The notes: a model not told the origin generated them from the sequence alone. Counted from the stretch's first letter, positions 1 to 8,508 are shown. The stretch is DNA of 64,000 nt from Rathayibacter sp. VKM Ac-2856 (GCF_013205055.1 NZ_JABMLF010000002.1:310001-374000); one strand, 5' to 3'. Made by a program: numbers and translations.

Positions 1-1016
1 TCGTCGGCCTGCTCGGCGGACTGGTCGTCGCGGCCGCCGCCGTGGTCGCCGTCGTCATCGGGCAGCGCCGCGCGAAGCCGGCCTCCCTGGTCGACGTCGA
101 CGTGCGCCTGTCGCACGCGGGCGACGACTGGTGGCGGGTCACCGCGACCGTCCGCAACCTCGGCCGCACCGACCTCGAGCCGACCACCTTCGTCGCCGAC
201 CGCCCGATCTCCTTCGCCCTCGACGGCGCCACCTCCGCCGAGTGGTACGGCGCCCCGCCGCAGACCCCCGAGTGGTCGATCGACCCGTCCGGCTCGCTCC
301 TGCTCGCGCCCGTCCTCCTCCCCCGCGGCGTCCCCCTCAGCGCCACGGCCGTCGTCCGCGGCCGCCCCGAGGTCCGGATCGACACCCCCCTCCGCTACAT
401 CCCCGTGCGCGAGAACGTGGTCGAGACCACCGGAGCGACGCCCTCCTGGGGCGAGCCCGCCGCGGCCTCCTCCTCCTCCGCTGCCTCCTCCTCCGCCCCG
501 CCCGCCCCGCAGCGCGTCGTCGACGCCCCCCTCGTCGCCCGGCCCGAGCGCGAGAGCGTGCTGCGCGGCGGCTTCGGCGTGTGGGCGGCGATGGCCGCGG
601 GCTCCCTCGGCGCCGTCTGCGTGGGAGTCGGGATCGCCCTCTCGCTGGCCGACGTCGACTCGACGCCGATCGGCTCCTCCGGCATCGTGCTCATCGGCGC
701 CGGCCTGATCGGCCTCCTCGGCACGATGGCCGTCCGCCTGCTGCGCCGCTGGCTCGAGCCGCCCGCGCTCTGGCGCACGCCGGCGCAGCGCCTGCGCCGC
801 CCGGGGACGATCGTCGTCCTCACCCTCGCCTACGCGGGCCTCGCCCTCTTCTGCCTCGAGTTCCTCGTGCAGGGCGTCCGCGGCGACACCACCTGGGTCG
901 CCGGAGTCGCGGTGCTGCTGCTGCTCGCCGCGCTCCTCGGCACGGGCCTCGTCGGCTTCCTCCGCCTGATCGTGCTGCTCGGCGTGCGCCGGGCCTCGCG
1001 GGGCGCGACGGCCTGA
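1..1016 (+). CDS. Membrane protein of unknown function (5' truncated by window edge)
   Basis: The frame is open from base 3, so the gene starts upstream of the window. The first visible residues (VGLLGGLVVAAA...) form a hydrophobic helix, followed by a soluble domain of about 110 residues rich in beta-forming residues, then an Ala/Ser/Pro linker near 450-530. Four further hydrophobic helices follow at about 570-650, 660-740, 800-870 and 890-990. The soluble domain lies between the first helix and the others, so it may be extracytoplasmic. I do not recognise the family. It ends just before the convergent LacI gene. Codon use matches its neighbours. Confidence 0.7.
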   Translation, partial: VGLLGGLVVAAAAVVAVVIGQRRAKPASLVDVDVRLSHAGDDWWRVTATVRNLGRTDLEPTTFVADRPISFALDGATSAEWYGAPPQTPEWSIDPSGSLLLAPVLLPRGVPLSATAVVRGRPEVRIDTPLRYIPVRENVVETTGATPSWGEPAAASSSSAASSSAPPAPQRVVDAPLVARPERESVLRGGFGVWAAMAAGSLGAVCVGVGIALSLADVDSTPIGSSGIVLIGAGLIGLLGTMAVRLLRRWLEPPALWRTPAQRLRRPGTIVVLTLAYAGLALFCLEFLVQGVRGDTTWVAGVAVLLLLAALLGTGLVGFLRLIVLLGVRRASRGATA

Positions 1017-1035
1017 GCTCCCGCCTCCGCCGAGG

Positions 1036-2064
1036 TCAGGCGCGCGGCGGAGCCGTCGACTCGCGGACGACGAGGCGGGTGGCCAGCTCGGTGCGGTGCG
1101 AGAGCGGCGGGACGCCGTCGTGCATCCGGACCAGGGTCTCGAGGGCGAGGCGGCCGAGGTCGTGCATCGGCGTGTGCACGGTCGAGAGCAGCACGGCGGT
1201 CGGCAGCGCGGCGAAGGTGTCGTCGTAGCCCATCACGCTCAGGTCCTCGGGGACGCGGAGCCCGGCGGCGATCGCGGCGCGGATCGTCTGCAGGCCGTCG
1301 ATGTCGTTCGTCGCGACGACGGCGGTCGGCGGATCGTCCAGCGCGAGCAGGGCCGGCACCACCCGCTCGGCCGAGCCCATCCCCTCCTCCGAGACGAGCG
1401 CCGGATCCTCCGGCAGGCCCGCCGCGGCGAGCGCCTCGCGGTAGCCGCCGTAGCGGGCGCGCAGCCCCGGGTTGCCGGCGTCGCCGCCGACGAAGGCGAT
1501 CCTGCGGTGGCCGAGCGAGACGAGGTGCTCGGTCGACTGCTGCCCGCCGACCCAGTGGTTGGAGCCGACGCTGACCACCGAGGGGTCGAGCGGATTCGGC
1601 GCGTCGACCGCGACGAGCGGGAGCGAGGCCTCGGCGGCGGCGGCCACGATCTCCGCGTCGATGGCGGTGGTCACGGCGAGGATCCCGAGGTGTCCCTTGG
1701 CCGCGACCGAGCGGACGAACGAGGCGTCGAAGCGCAGCGTCTCGTCGGCGGAGCCGCTCGGCGCGAGGACCCCGGTGGTGACGTCGACGCGCTCGCTCTG
1801 CGCGCCGCCGACGACGCCCTCGAGCACCCGCAGCGAGTAGACGCTGAGCAGGGTGTCGAAGACGACGGTGACGCCGCCGCCGACCCGCGGCGCGCGGGTG
1901 CTCGGGCTGTAGCCGAGCTCGCGGAGCGACTGCTCGACCCGGGCCCGCGTCGCCGCCGAGGCACCCGGCCGCCCGTTGAGCACCTTGGAGGCCGTCGCCT
2001 TCGAGACCCCCGCGTGCGCCGCGACGACGTCCAGCGTCACGCGCGTATCCGGCGTCCGAGCCAC
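1036..2064 (-). CDS. LacI family transcriptional regulator
   Basis: The 342-residue protein has the classic LacI N-terminus: helix-turn-helix at about residues 9-30 (VTLDVVAAHAGVSKATASKV), hinge helix (LNGRPG...LRELGYSP), then a periplasmic-binding-protein-like sugar-sensing domain ending in the usual VHTPMHDLGRLALETLV region. Length is normal for the family. It is divergent from the flavoprotein operon that starts at 2275 and probably represses it and itself. A short palindrome at 2097-2107, just upstream of its start, is a candidate operator. The ligand is unknown; the neighbours suggest an amine or amino-acid-like substrate rather than a simple sugar. Confidence 0.9.
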   Translation of the reverse strand: MARTPDTRVTLDVVAAHAGVSKATASKVLNGRPGASAATRARVEQSLRELGYSPSTRAPRVGGGVTVVFDTLLSVYSLRVLEGVVGGAQSERVDVTTGVLAPSGSADETLRFDASFVRSVAAKGHLGILAVTTAIDAEIVAAAAEASLPLVAVDAPNPLDPSVVSVGSNHWVGGQQSTEHLVSLGHRRIAFVGGDAGNPGLRARYGGYREALAAAGLPEDPALVSEEGMGSAERVVPALLALDDPPTAVVATNDIDGLQTIRAAIAAGLRVPEDLSVMGYDDTFAALPTAVLLSTVHTPMHDLGRLALETLVRMHDGVPPLSHRTELATRLVVRESTAPPRA

Positions 2065-2096
2065 GCGGCCCCCCTCTCCCGTCCCCCGACCCTACC

Positions 2097-2107
2097 GAAA
2101 CAGTTTC
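2097..2107. promoter_or_regulatory. Candidate LacI-type operator
   Basis: GAAACAGTTTC is an 11-bp palindrome with 5-bp arms. It lies 33 bp upstream of the LacI start, in the divergent region before the oxidase operon. The position and shape fit autoregulation. There is no other support. Confidence 0.4.
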
Positions 2108-2146
2108 CACCCCGACTCCCGCCCACGTGCACGCCCCTTCCCTCCC

Positions 2147-2207
2147 CGCGAGATGCCACTTGTGCACGCTTCCCACGGCGTGTCGCGTGCACAAGTGGCA
2201 TCTCGCG
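2147..2207. repeat. Perfect 23-bp inverted repeat
   Basis: Arms at 2147-2169 and 2185-2207 are exact reverse complements (they contain GATGCCACTTGTGCAC) around a 15-nt loop. The element lies in the divergent intergenic region, 67 bp before the first oxidase gene. It could be a REP-like repeat or a strong RNA hairpin in the leader. It has no T-tract, so it is not a typical terminator. Confidence 0.7.
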
Positions 2208-2274
2208 GCGGGGAGCAGGGACTCGGGGCGTCATGTGGGGGACGCGAGCGGGCCGGGCTGGTTGGATACCGAGC

Positions 2275-3510
2275 ATGAGTAGGGATGTCGTCGTCGTCGG
2301 AGCCGGGCTCTTCGGGGCCGCCACCGCGCTGCACCTCGCGCGGGCGGGCGCCCGGGTGACCCTCGTCGAATCCGGGGACGCCGCGCGCGGCACCACCGCT
2401 GCCGGCGCGGGCTTCGTGGGCCTCTGGGCCGCCGGCTACGCCTGGTACTGGAACGAGTCGGAGCGCGACCTCGAGCAGTACGGCCTCGACTTCTACCGCG
2501 CGCTCGCGGTCGACCCGGACCGCGGCGGCGACATCCACCTCCGCGACACCGGCAGCGCCTGGCTCGCCGTGACCGAGGACGGCGTCCGCGACCACCTCGG
2601 CCCACTCGCCGAGCATCCGCTGCGACCCGAGGGCTCCCGCGAGCTCTCGCCGCAGCAGGCGGCCGAGCTGATCCCGGGCCTGGACGCCTTCGCGGTGGCG
2701 GGCGGCTTCGTCCAGCCGCGCGGCCTCCAGATCAGCGCGCCCGATGCCGCCCTCGCCCTGATCGACGTGGCCCGCGCGGCCGGGGTCGAGATCCTCGAGC
2801 ACGCGCCCGTCACCGAGGTCCTCGCCACCGACGGCCGCGCGAGCGGCGTCCGCGTCGCCGACGGGCGCACGGTCACCGGTGACAGCGTCGTGCTCGCGGC
2901 GGGCTCCTGGACGAACGAGCTGCTCGCCCCGCTCGGCCGCCGCCTGCCGCTCGCCCGCGTCGTCGCGAGCCGCCTCACCACCGCGCCGTTCGGCCTCCCG
3001 CCGCTGCCGACGCTGATGCTGCCCGAGCTGGGCGGTCTCTGGATCCGCGAGCACCTCGGCGGCCTGACCTACGGCAACGGCGTCGGCTACGAGCCCCTCG
3101 GCGAGGCCGCCGCCGACCGCCGCCCGCAGCGCACCGACCTCATCGAGGCGATGGACGCGCACCTCGCCCCGCTGATCGCGCGCCTGCTCCCCGCCTCCGC
3201 CGACGCGCTCCGCGACACCGAGTGGACCCAGGGCGTCGTCTCGTACACCGCGGACCGGCGCTTCCTCGCCGGCCCCGTCCCCGAGCTGCCCGGGCTGTTC
3301 GTCGCCGCGGGCGACAACGAGTCCGGAGTGACGCACGGGCCCGGTCTCGGCCGTCTCGTCGCCGAGCTGGTGCTCCAGGGCAGCACGACCCTCGGCGACG
3401 CCGAGCGCTACGCCCCCGGCCGCTTCGCCCCGCAGGCCTTCGCCGACGAGGCCGCCGTGCGCGCGGCCATGCCCGCCCGGCGCCTCGTCGACGCGGTGGG
3501 CGCCCGATGA
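2275..3510 (+). CDS. FAD-dependent oxidoreductase (DAO family)
   Basis: The 411-residue cytoplasmic flavoprotein begins with a dinucleotide-binding fold (VVVVGAGLFGAATALHLA, then E at the end of beta-2), followed by a DAO-type substrate domain and a C-terminal GDNESGVTHGPGLGRLVAE segment typical of glycine or sarcosine oxidase-like proteins. It probably oxidises a secondary amine or amino acid. The ATG at 2275 has no clear Shine-Dalgarno. The stop overlaps the next start (ATGA), so the two oxidases are translationally coupled. Substrate is unknown. D-amino-acid dehydrogenase, hydroxyproline or opine oxidase subunits are alternatives. Confidence 0.85.
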   Translation: MSRDVVVVGAGLFGAATALHLARAGARVTLVESGDAARGTTAAGAGFVGLWAAGYAWYWNESERDLEQYGLDFYRALAVDPDRGGDIHLRDTGSAWLAVTEDGVRDHLGPLAEHPLRPEGSRELSPQQAAELIPGLDAFAVAGGFVQPRGLQISAPDAALALIDVARAAGVEILEHAPVTEVLATDGRASGVRVADGRTVTGDSVVLAAGSWTNELLAPLGRRLPLARVVASRLTTAPFGLPPLPTLMLPELGGLWIREHLGGLTYGNGVGYEPLGEAAADRRPQRTDLIEAMDAHLAPLIARLLPASADALRDTEWTQGVVSYTADRRFLAGPVPELPGLFVAAGDNESGVTHGPGLGRLVAELVLQGSTTLGDAERYAPGRFAPQAFADEAAVRAAMPARRLVDAVGAR

Positions 3511-4604
3511 GCGGGCGCGACGTCGTCGTCGTCGGCGCGGGGCTCGTCGGAGCCGCGGCCGCGCGCTCCCTCGCCGAGCGCGGCGACCGGGTGCTGCTCC
3601 TCGAGCGCTTCGAGCGCGGGCACGACCGCGGCTCCTCGCACGGCGAGACCCGCATCTTCCGCCGCGGCTACGCGGAGGACGACTACCGCGCGCTCACCGG
3701 CCGCGCCGCCCGCGAGTGGGCACGGCTCGAGCAGGAAACGGGTCGGCGCCTCTTCACCCCGACCGGCGCGATCGACCACGGCGACGCCTCCGCGCTGCTC
3801 GCGATCGAGGAGGCCTTCGCGCGCGACGGCATCGCGGCCGAGCGGCTCGACGCGGCCGAGGCCACCCGGCGCTGGCCGGGTCTGCGCTTCGAGACCGACG
3901 TGCTGCTGCACCCGGAGGGCGGGCGCCTCGACGCCGCCGTCGCGATCGAGGCGCTGCTGGCCTCGGCCGAGTCGCACGGTGCGATCGTCCGGGCGGGCAC
4001 GGGCGTCCGGACGATCGAGGAGCGCGAGAACGGCGTCCGGCTCGTCACCGACGAGGGCCCGCTGCTCGCCGACGCGGTCGTCGTCGCCGGGGGCTCCTGG
4101 ACCCCGGGGCTCGTCGGCGGGCTCGTCGCCGCGGCTGGGCGCTCCCTCCCGCCGCTGCGCGTCACGCAGGAGCAGCCCGCGCACTTCACGACGGACGTGC
4201 CGCTGGACGCCTGGCCGAGCTTCGTGCACCACCGCGGCGACGAGCCGGTGATCTACGGCCTGGCGACGCCCGGGGTCGGCGTCAAGGTCGGCGAGCACGG
4301 CACGGGCCGCGTCGTCGACCCGGACCACCGCGACTTCCGCGCCGAGCCCGAGCGGCTCGCGCGGCTGACGGCCTATGTCGCCGAGTGGCTGCCGGGCGTC
4401 GACGCGGCGAGCGCCGCTCCGATCTCCTGCCTCTACGACACCACGCCGACGGAGGACTTCGTGCTCGACCGGGTCGGCCGCGTCACTCTCGCGACCGGCT
4501 TCTCGGGCCACGGCTTCAAGTTCGGACCCGTGCTCGGCGACCTGCTGGCCGACCTCGTCGGCGGCGCCGACGCGCTCGAGCGCTTCCGGCTCGCGACCGT
4601 CTAG
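3507..4604 (+). CDS. FAD-dependent oxidase, monomeric sarcosine oxidase / N-methyl-amino-acid oxidase-like
   Basis: The 365-residue protein has the length of monomeric sarcosine oxidase and SolA. It shows a Rossmann start (VVVVGAGLVGAAAARSLAERG), the SSHGETRIFRRGY segment that follows the FAD domain in MSOX, and CLYDTTPTEDFVLD, where the Cys corresponds to the residue that binds FAD covalently in MSOX. It ends with GFSGHGFKFGPVLGDLLADL, also MSOX-like. The expected reaction is oxidative N-demethylation or deamination with production of hydrogen peroxide. It overlaps the upstream oxidase by 4 bp and precedes an orphan binding protein, which suggests uptake followed by oxidation of the same compound. 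Confidence 0.85.
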   Translation: MSGRDVVVVGAGLVGAAAARSLAERGDRVLLLERFERGHDRGSSHGETRIFRRGYAEDDYRALTGRAAREWARLEQETGRRLFTPTGAIDHGDASALLAIEEAFARDGIAAERLDAAEATRRWPGLRFETDVLLHPEGGRLDAAVAIEALLASAESHGAIVRAGTGVRTIEERENGVRLVTDEGPLLADAVVVAGGSWTPGLVGGLVAAAGRSLPPLRVTQEQPAHFTTDVPLDAWPSFVHHRGDEPVIYGLATPGVGVKVGEHGTGRVVDPDHRDFRAEPERLARLTAYVAEWLPGVDAASAAPISCLYDTTPTEDFVLDRVGRVTLATGFSGHGFKFGPVLGDLLADLVGGADALERFRLATV

Positions 4605-4616
4605 CCCCCCCCCCCC
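4605..4616 (+). repeat. Poly-C tract (12 C)
   Basis: A run of 12 C directly follows the stop codon of the sarcosine-oxidase-like gene. It is slippage-prone but non-coding, so frame switching would not follow. It may alter spacing or mRNA structure ahead of the binding-protein gene. Confidence 0.8.
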
Positions 4617-4653
4617 TCGACCACTCCCCCTCACCACGGACGAAAGCAGCAGC

Positions 4654-6219
4654 ATGCAGACCCTCCGCGCCCTCGGCGCCCTCGCCGCGCTCGGCACCGC
4701 CGTCGCCCTCGCGGGATGCACCGCCTCCTCGGGCGGCTCCGCCGCGAGCGACCGCCTCGTCATCGGCACGACCGATTCGACCGTCTCGCTCGACCCGGCC
4801 GGAGCCTGGGACCGCGGCAGCTTCACGCCGCAGAACCAGATCTACCAGCACCTGCTGAGCTACGCGGACGGCTCGACCACGCCCGTCCCCGAGGCGGCCG
4901 AGGAGTGCGGCTTCGACGACGCGACGACCTACCGCTGCTCGATCGCCCCCGGCCTGACCTTCTCGAACGGCGACGAGCTGACCGCGTCGGACGTCGTCTT
5001 CTCGTTCCAGCGGGTCGTGGACATCGCGGCCGACAACGGGCCGTCGCCGCTGCTCGCGAACATGGAGTCGGTGGCGCAGGACGGCGACGACGTCGTCTTC
5101 ACCCTCGCGGTCCCGAACGACCAGACCTGGCCGTACGTGCTCTCGAGCATGGCCGGGCCGATCGTCGACGAGGAGGTCTTCCCCGCCGACGCGCTGCTCG
5201 AGGACGCCGACGTGATCGGCTCCGGGCCGTACGCCGTGCAGAACTACGAGGACGGCGGGCTGCTGCAGCTCGCCGCGAACGAGTCGACCTCGAGTCCGGC
5301 GCCGAGGACCGCGGACGTCGTGCTGAAGCCGTACACCTCGTCGACGAACCTCCGGCTCGACGTGGAGAACGGCGCGGTCGACGTCGCGTACCGCTCGCTC
5401 ACCGCGACCGACGTCGAGGATCTGCGCGGGAACTCCGATCTGCAGGTCGTCGACGGCCCGGGCGGCTCGGTGCGCTTCCTCACCTTCAACGTGAACACGC
5501 AGCCGGGCGGCACTCCGGAGCAGAAGCTCGCGATCCGCCAGGCCGTCGCCTCGCTGGTCGACCGCGACGAGCTGTCGGAGCAGGTCTACCGCGGCACCTA
5601 CACGCCCGCGTACTCGGTGGTCCTCGACGGGCAGACCGGTGCGACGCAGGCGTTCGCCGACGCGTACGGAGCGACGCCCGACCCGGACGCCGCCGCCGCG
5701 ATCCTCGCCGCCGCCGGTGTCGCGACCCCGGTGACACTGCCGCTGCAGTACACCTCCGACCACTACGGTCCCGACTCCGACCAGGAGTACGCGCTGATCA
5801 AGTCGCAACTGGAGTCGTCGGGCCTGTTCTCGGTCGATCTGCAGTCGACGGAGTGGACGAGCTACGTCACGCAGCTCACCCCGGATGCCGGGTATCCCGC
5901 CTACCAGCTGGGCTTCTTCCCGGACTACCCGGACCCGGACAACTTCCTCCGCTCGGCCTACTCCACGACCGGCGCCTCGGTCGCGAACGGCTACTCGAAC
6001 CCGGCCGTCGACGCGCTGATCGACACGGAGGCGACCGCCACCGACCCCGCCGCGCGCGCCACCGCCATCGAGCAGATCCAGGCGCAGACCGCCGCGGACG
6101 CGCCGATCGTCCCGCTGCTCCAGGGCCGCGAGACGGTCGTCGCCGCCGCCGGCGTCACCGGCATCGAGGACACCCTCGACGCGACCTACCTGTTCCGCTT
6201 CGGGGCCCTCGCGAAGTAG
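4654..6219 (+). CDS. ABC transporter substrate-binding lipoprotein, family 5 (oligopeptide type)
   Basis: The 521-residue protein has a lipoprotein signal peptide with lipobox LAGC (Cys at about residue 22), then a long family-5 binding domain like DppA/OppA/NikA. Family features include SLDPAGAWDRG near the N-terminus, LTFSNGDELTASDVVFSFQR, and a C-terminal FPDYPDPDNFLRSAYSTTG region. It is anchored outside the membrane and captures a peptide-like or amine solute. No permease or ATPase gene is adjacent, so it must use components encoded elsewhere. It is co-directional with the two oxidases, 49 bp downstream, and probably part of their operon. Confidence 0.9.
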   Translation: MQTLRALGALAALGTAVALAGCTASSGGSAASDRLVIGTTDSTVSLDPAGAWDRGSFTPQNQIYQHLLSYADGSTTPVPEAAEECGFDDATTYRCSIAPGLTFSNGDELTASDVVFSFQRVVDIAADNGPSPLLANMESVAQDGDDVVFTLAVPNDQTWPYVLSSMAGPIVDEEVFPADALLEDADVIGSGPYAVQNYEDGGLLQLAANESTSSPAPRTADVVLKPYTSSTNLRLDVENGAVDVAYRSLTATDVEDLRGNSDLQVVDGPGGSVRFLTFNVNTQPGGTPEQKLAIRQAVASLVDRDELSEQVYRGTYTPAYSVVLDGQTGATQAFADAYGATPDPDAAAAILAAAGVATPVTLPLQYTSDHYGPDSDQEYALIKSQLESSGLFSVDLQSTEWTSYVTQLTPDAGYPAYQLGFFPDYPDPDNFLRSAYSTTGASVANGYSNPAVDALIDTEATATDPAARATAIEQIQAQTAADAPIVPLLQGRETVVAAAGVTGIEDTLDATYLFRFGALAK

Positions 6220-6253
6220 CGGCGGCCCGCCGCTGCCAGGCCGGCGGCCCCTG

Positions 6254-6350
6254 CATGCTGGTCGAGTAGCCGCGCAGCGGCGTATCGAGACCCACGTACG
6301 ACGTACGGCGGATCTCGATACGCGCCCTCCGGGCGCTACTCGATCACCAT
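6254..6350. repeat. Microbacteriaceae-type palindromic intergenic element, copy 1
   Basis: A left half (ggtcgagtagccgcgcagcg followed by cgtatcgagacc) and an inverted right half (tctcgatacgcgccc...gggcgctactcgatca) lie in opposite orientation. Each half also contains a small hairpin (gccgcgcagcggc). It sits between convergent genes and could act as a bidirectional terminator. Confidence 0.8.
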
Positions 6351-6422
6351 GGATGGGGCCCACGCGTGACTGCAGCCCCGCTGATCCGCTGATCTGCCGA
6401 GCGGATGATCGGCCGCGCGGCC

Positions 6423-6521
6423 CATGCCGGTCGAGTAGCCGCGCAGCGGCGTATCGAGACCCACGTCCGACGTACGGCGGAGCTCGGCACGCGCCCCTCC
6501 CGGCGCTACTCGGTCAGCGTG
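6423..6521. repeat. Palindromic intergenic element, copy 2
   Basis: Same structure as the copy at 6254, more diverged in its right half (cggcgctactcggtcag). Its right end overlaps the 3' end of the gene at 6506-6820 and supplies that gene's TAG stop and last few codons. Confidence 0.75.
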
Positions 6522-6820
6522 GCGCGCTCGACGAGGACGCCCTCGGACCAGGGGTCGTCGGCGGGGAGCTCGAGGCGCGGCCGCCGATAGTGCGCCGCCG
6601 CCACGACGAGGGCGACGAGCAGGCCGAGGGCCGCGGTCGCCAGAGGACCGGCCGCCTGGGACAGCGCGGCGCGGACGACGATCTCGATCGGGGCGGTCAG
6701 CGAGTCGCCCTGCCACTGGTTCGGCAGCACGAGGATGATCGCCGGGATCGCGAGCAGCGCGGCCCACAGCACGACGTCGAAGACGGCGGCCGCGATCCAC
6801 CACGCCCGGCCCGGCGTCAT
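6506..6820 (-). CDS. Small two- or three-helix membrane protein, unknown function (pair 1, second gene)
   Basis: This 104-residue protein (MTPGRAWWIAAAVFDVVLW...) has hydrophobic helices at about 9-32, 42-58 and 58-76, and a short hydrophilic tail ending EGVLVERATLTE. The ATG at 6820 overlaps the stop of the upstream gene (ATGA), which fixes the start; the longer open frame upstream is a shadow of that gene. It is a paralogue of the protein at 7430-7858: both share WW near the N-terminus, LW, LP-x2-W and EGVLVE. The last codons lie inside a palindromic repeat. Function unknown. Confidence 0.7.
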   Translation of the reverse strand: MTPGRAWWIAAAVFDVVLWAALLAIPAIILVLPNQWQGDSLTAPIEIVVRAALSQAAGPLATAALGLLVALVVAAAHYRRPRLELPADDPWSEGVLVERATLTE

Positions 6821-7359
6821 GCGCGCGACCGCCGCACGGCCTGCACCACGAGGGCCGCGGCGAGGGAGGCGAGGCCGACGGTCAGCAGCGGCGTGGCGCT
6901 GAACTGCGTCAGCAGCCGCAGGTACTGCTGGTACTCGAGGCGCTCGTAGACCGTGCTCGTCGTGTAGGCCGCGAGCGTCGACCACCACACCGCGGCGCCA
7001 CCGAGCGGAGTCAGCACGAGGCCGGCGAGCGCGAGGGTCAGCGGCACACGGCGACCGAGCGGGCGGACCGCGGTCGGCACGTCTGCGCCCGGAGCCTCGG
7101 CCCGCTCCTCGGTCGACTCCTGCTCGGACTCGGCGCTCGCCACGGGATCGAGCGCGACCGACGCGGACTCCGACCGAGCCGGCTCCCCCGCGCGGCTCGG
7201 CGCCGCAGCCTCCGCGACGACGCGACTCGGGCGTCCACTCTCGCGGCGGGGCCGCCGGTACGCCTCCTCCTCGCGGCTGCGCACCTCGGGCGCCGGCCCC
7301 CGGTAGCCGCGCTGATAGGCGGCGTCGAACCGCGGATCCGTTCCGGTGCTGTCGGCCAT
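6817..7359 (-). CDS. Membrane protein with disordered N-terminus (pair 1, first gene)
   Basis: The 180-residue protein begins MADSTGTDPRFDAAYQRGYR, followed by an acidic, Arg/Ser/Glu-rich low-complexity stretch to about residue 90. Two or three hydrophobic segments follow (LTLALAGLVLTPLGGAAVWWS; FSATPLLTVGLASLAAALVV). It is coupled by ATGA to the downstream small membrane protein. The N-terminal motif DPRF-x3-YQRGYRGP is repeated in the paralogue at 7855-8442, so the two genes were duplicated as a unit. No known family recognised. Confidence 0.7.
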   Translation of the reverse strand: MADSTGTDPRFDAAYQRGYRGPAPEVRSREEEAYRRPRRESGRPSRVVAEAAAPSRAGEPARSESASVALDPVASAESEQESTEERAEAPGADVPTAVRPLGRRVPLTLALAGLVLTPLGGAAVWWSTLAAYTTSTVYERLEYQQYLRLLTQFSATPLLTVGLASLAAALVVQAVRRSRA

Positions 7360-7429
7360 GGGTGTCTCCCGACTCGTGCGATCGAGCCCTCATCCTGTCG
7401 CACGGGGGCGTGCGGAGGGAGGGCGGGCG

Positions 7430-7858
7430 TCAGGTGCGGCGGCGGCCGGAGCCCCGCGCGGGCAGCGACTCGACGAGGACGCCCTCCCCGATCGCGACGC
7501 CGTCCTCGCCGAACCCGTACGCCGCGACTCCGTACTCCCCGACGCCGTACGCCGCGTCGCCGTACGCCTCGTCGCCGTCCTCCCCGTCGCCGCTCCCCTC
7601 TCTCCGCGCGGAGCCGCCGCCCGCCCGCACGAGGCCGACCGCGAGCGCCGTCGCTGTCATCGCGAACGCCGCGGTGCCCACCGCCGGAGCCACGGTCCAG
7701 ATCGCGCTCTGCACGATCGCGACCAGCGGCACGTCGTCACCGGAGTAGCTCCAGTTGTCGGGCAGGACGGCCGTCAGAGCGCAGATCCCGAGCACGAGCG
7801 CCCAGAGCAGACCCGCGTAGCCGAGGAGCAGCGGCCACCACGGCCCGTGGCGGCTCAC
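7430..7858 (-). CDS. Small membrane protein with Tyr/Gly/Ala repeat tail (pair 2, second gene)
   Basis: The 142-residue protein starts at a GTG overlapping the previous stop (GTGA). Hydrophobic helices at about 8-30, 44-60 and 60-78 match its paralogue at 6506-6820. The C-terminal part carries a low-complexity insertion of short units resembling AYGxxxYGV at about residues 98-120, absent from the paralogue, before the shared EGVLVES motif. The repeat is visible in DNA as recurrent ccgtacgccgc units and is probably recent slippage. The longer frame running to 9577 is a shadow of the MFS gene. Function unknown. Confidence 0.65.
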   Translation of the reverse strand: MSRHGPWWPLLLGYAGLLWALVLGICALTAVLPDNWSYSGDDVPLVAIVQSAIWTVAPAVGTAAFAMTATALAVGLVRAGGGSARREGSGDGEDGDEAYGDAAYGVGEYGVAAYGFGEDGVAIGEGVLVESLPARGSGRRRT

Positions 7859-8442
7859 GAGCGGACCGCCCGCACCGTGAAGGCCGCGCCGATCGAGAGC
7901 AGCCCGGTGGTGATCGCCGGTCCGGGGAGGTAGTTCATCATCGCCCGGGTGAACTGCTCCACCTCGGACCCGTTGGAGTAGTACACCGCGGAGGCGGCGG
8001 CCCAGACCATCGCCAGCCCGACCGCGACGAACAGCACGCCCAGCACGGCGAGCGCGACCGGGACCCGCACGTCCAGCGCAGACCTCCGCGGCGCCTGCGA
8101 CTCCGGCGCCTGCGACTCCGGCACCGACCCGTCGTCCTCGATCGCCCGCGGCTCGGTCGCCCGCGGATCGAAGATCTGCGGCGCGCCGCCCGCGACGACG
8201 CTCTCCCCGCCGCGCGGCAGCGGCGCACGTCTCGGCGCATCCTCGACCCGGGGCGCCGCCGCATGCGGCACCGCGGGCTCCGGCCGGCGCCGCGCACCGA
8301 CGGCGTCCCCCGGCCGCGGGCGGCGGAACCGCTCCTCCCCCGCGCCCGCGCCACCCGCCGGCCCGGCCGCGGCCCCCGGCCCTCGATAGCCGCGCTGGTA
8401 CGCGGACGGGAACCGCGGATCCGTCCGGGTGCTGTCGGTCAT
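7855..8442 (-). CDS. Membrane protein with disordered N-terminus (pair 2, first gene)
   Basis: About 195 residues. I start it at MTDSTRTDPRFPSAYQRGYR because this aligns exactly with its paralogue at 6817-7359; an ATG four codons upstream also exists. A Gly/Ala/Arg/Pro-rich disordered half is followed by two hydrophobic segments (VPVALAVLGVLFVAVGLAMVWAA; GPAITTGLLSIGAAFTV). It overlaps the downstream gene by 4 bp. The upstream regions of both first genes share a CATCCTGTCGCA stretch (genomic strand), so promoter and genes were duplicated together. Function unknown. Confidence 0.7.
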   Translation of the reverse strand: MTDSTRTDPRFPSAYQRGYRGPGAAAGPAGGAGAGEERFRRPRPGDAVGARRRPEPAVPHAAAPRVEDAPRRAPLPRGGESVVAGGAPQIFDPRATEPRAIEDDGSVPESQAPESQAPRRSALDVRVPVALAVLGVLFVAVGLAMVWAAASAVYYSNGSEVEQFTRAMMNYLPGPAITTGLLSIGAAFTVRAVRS

Positions 8443-8508
8443 GAAGTCCCCCACTCCGTGCGCGAGCCTCCATCCTGTCGCAGCCCCGCCGCGACCGGCC
8501 AGGCCGGG

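Noticed and set aside
4605-4616. Phase-variable poly-C tract controlling the oxidase
   Set aside because: It begins directly after the stop codon, so slippage cannot change a reading frame. Left as a plain repeat.
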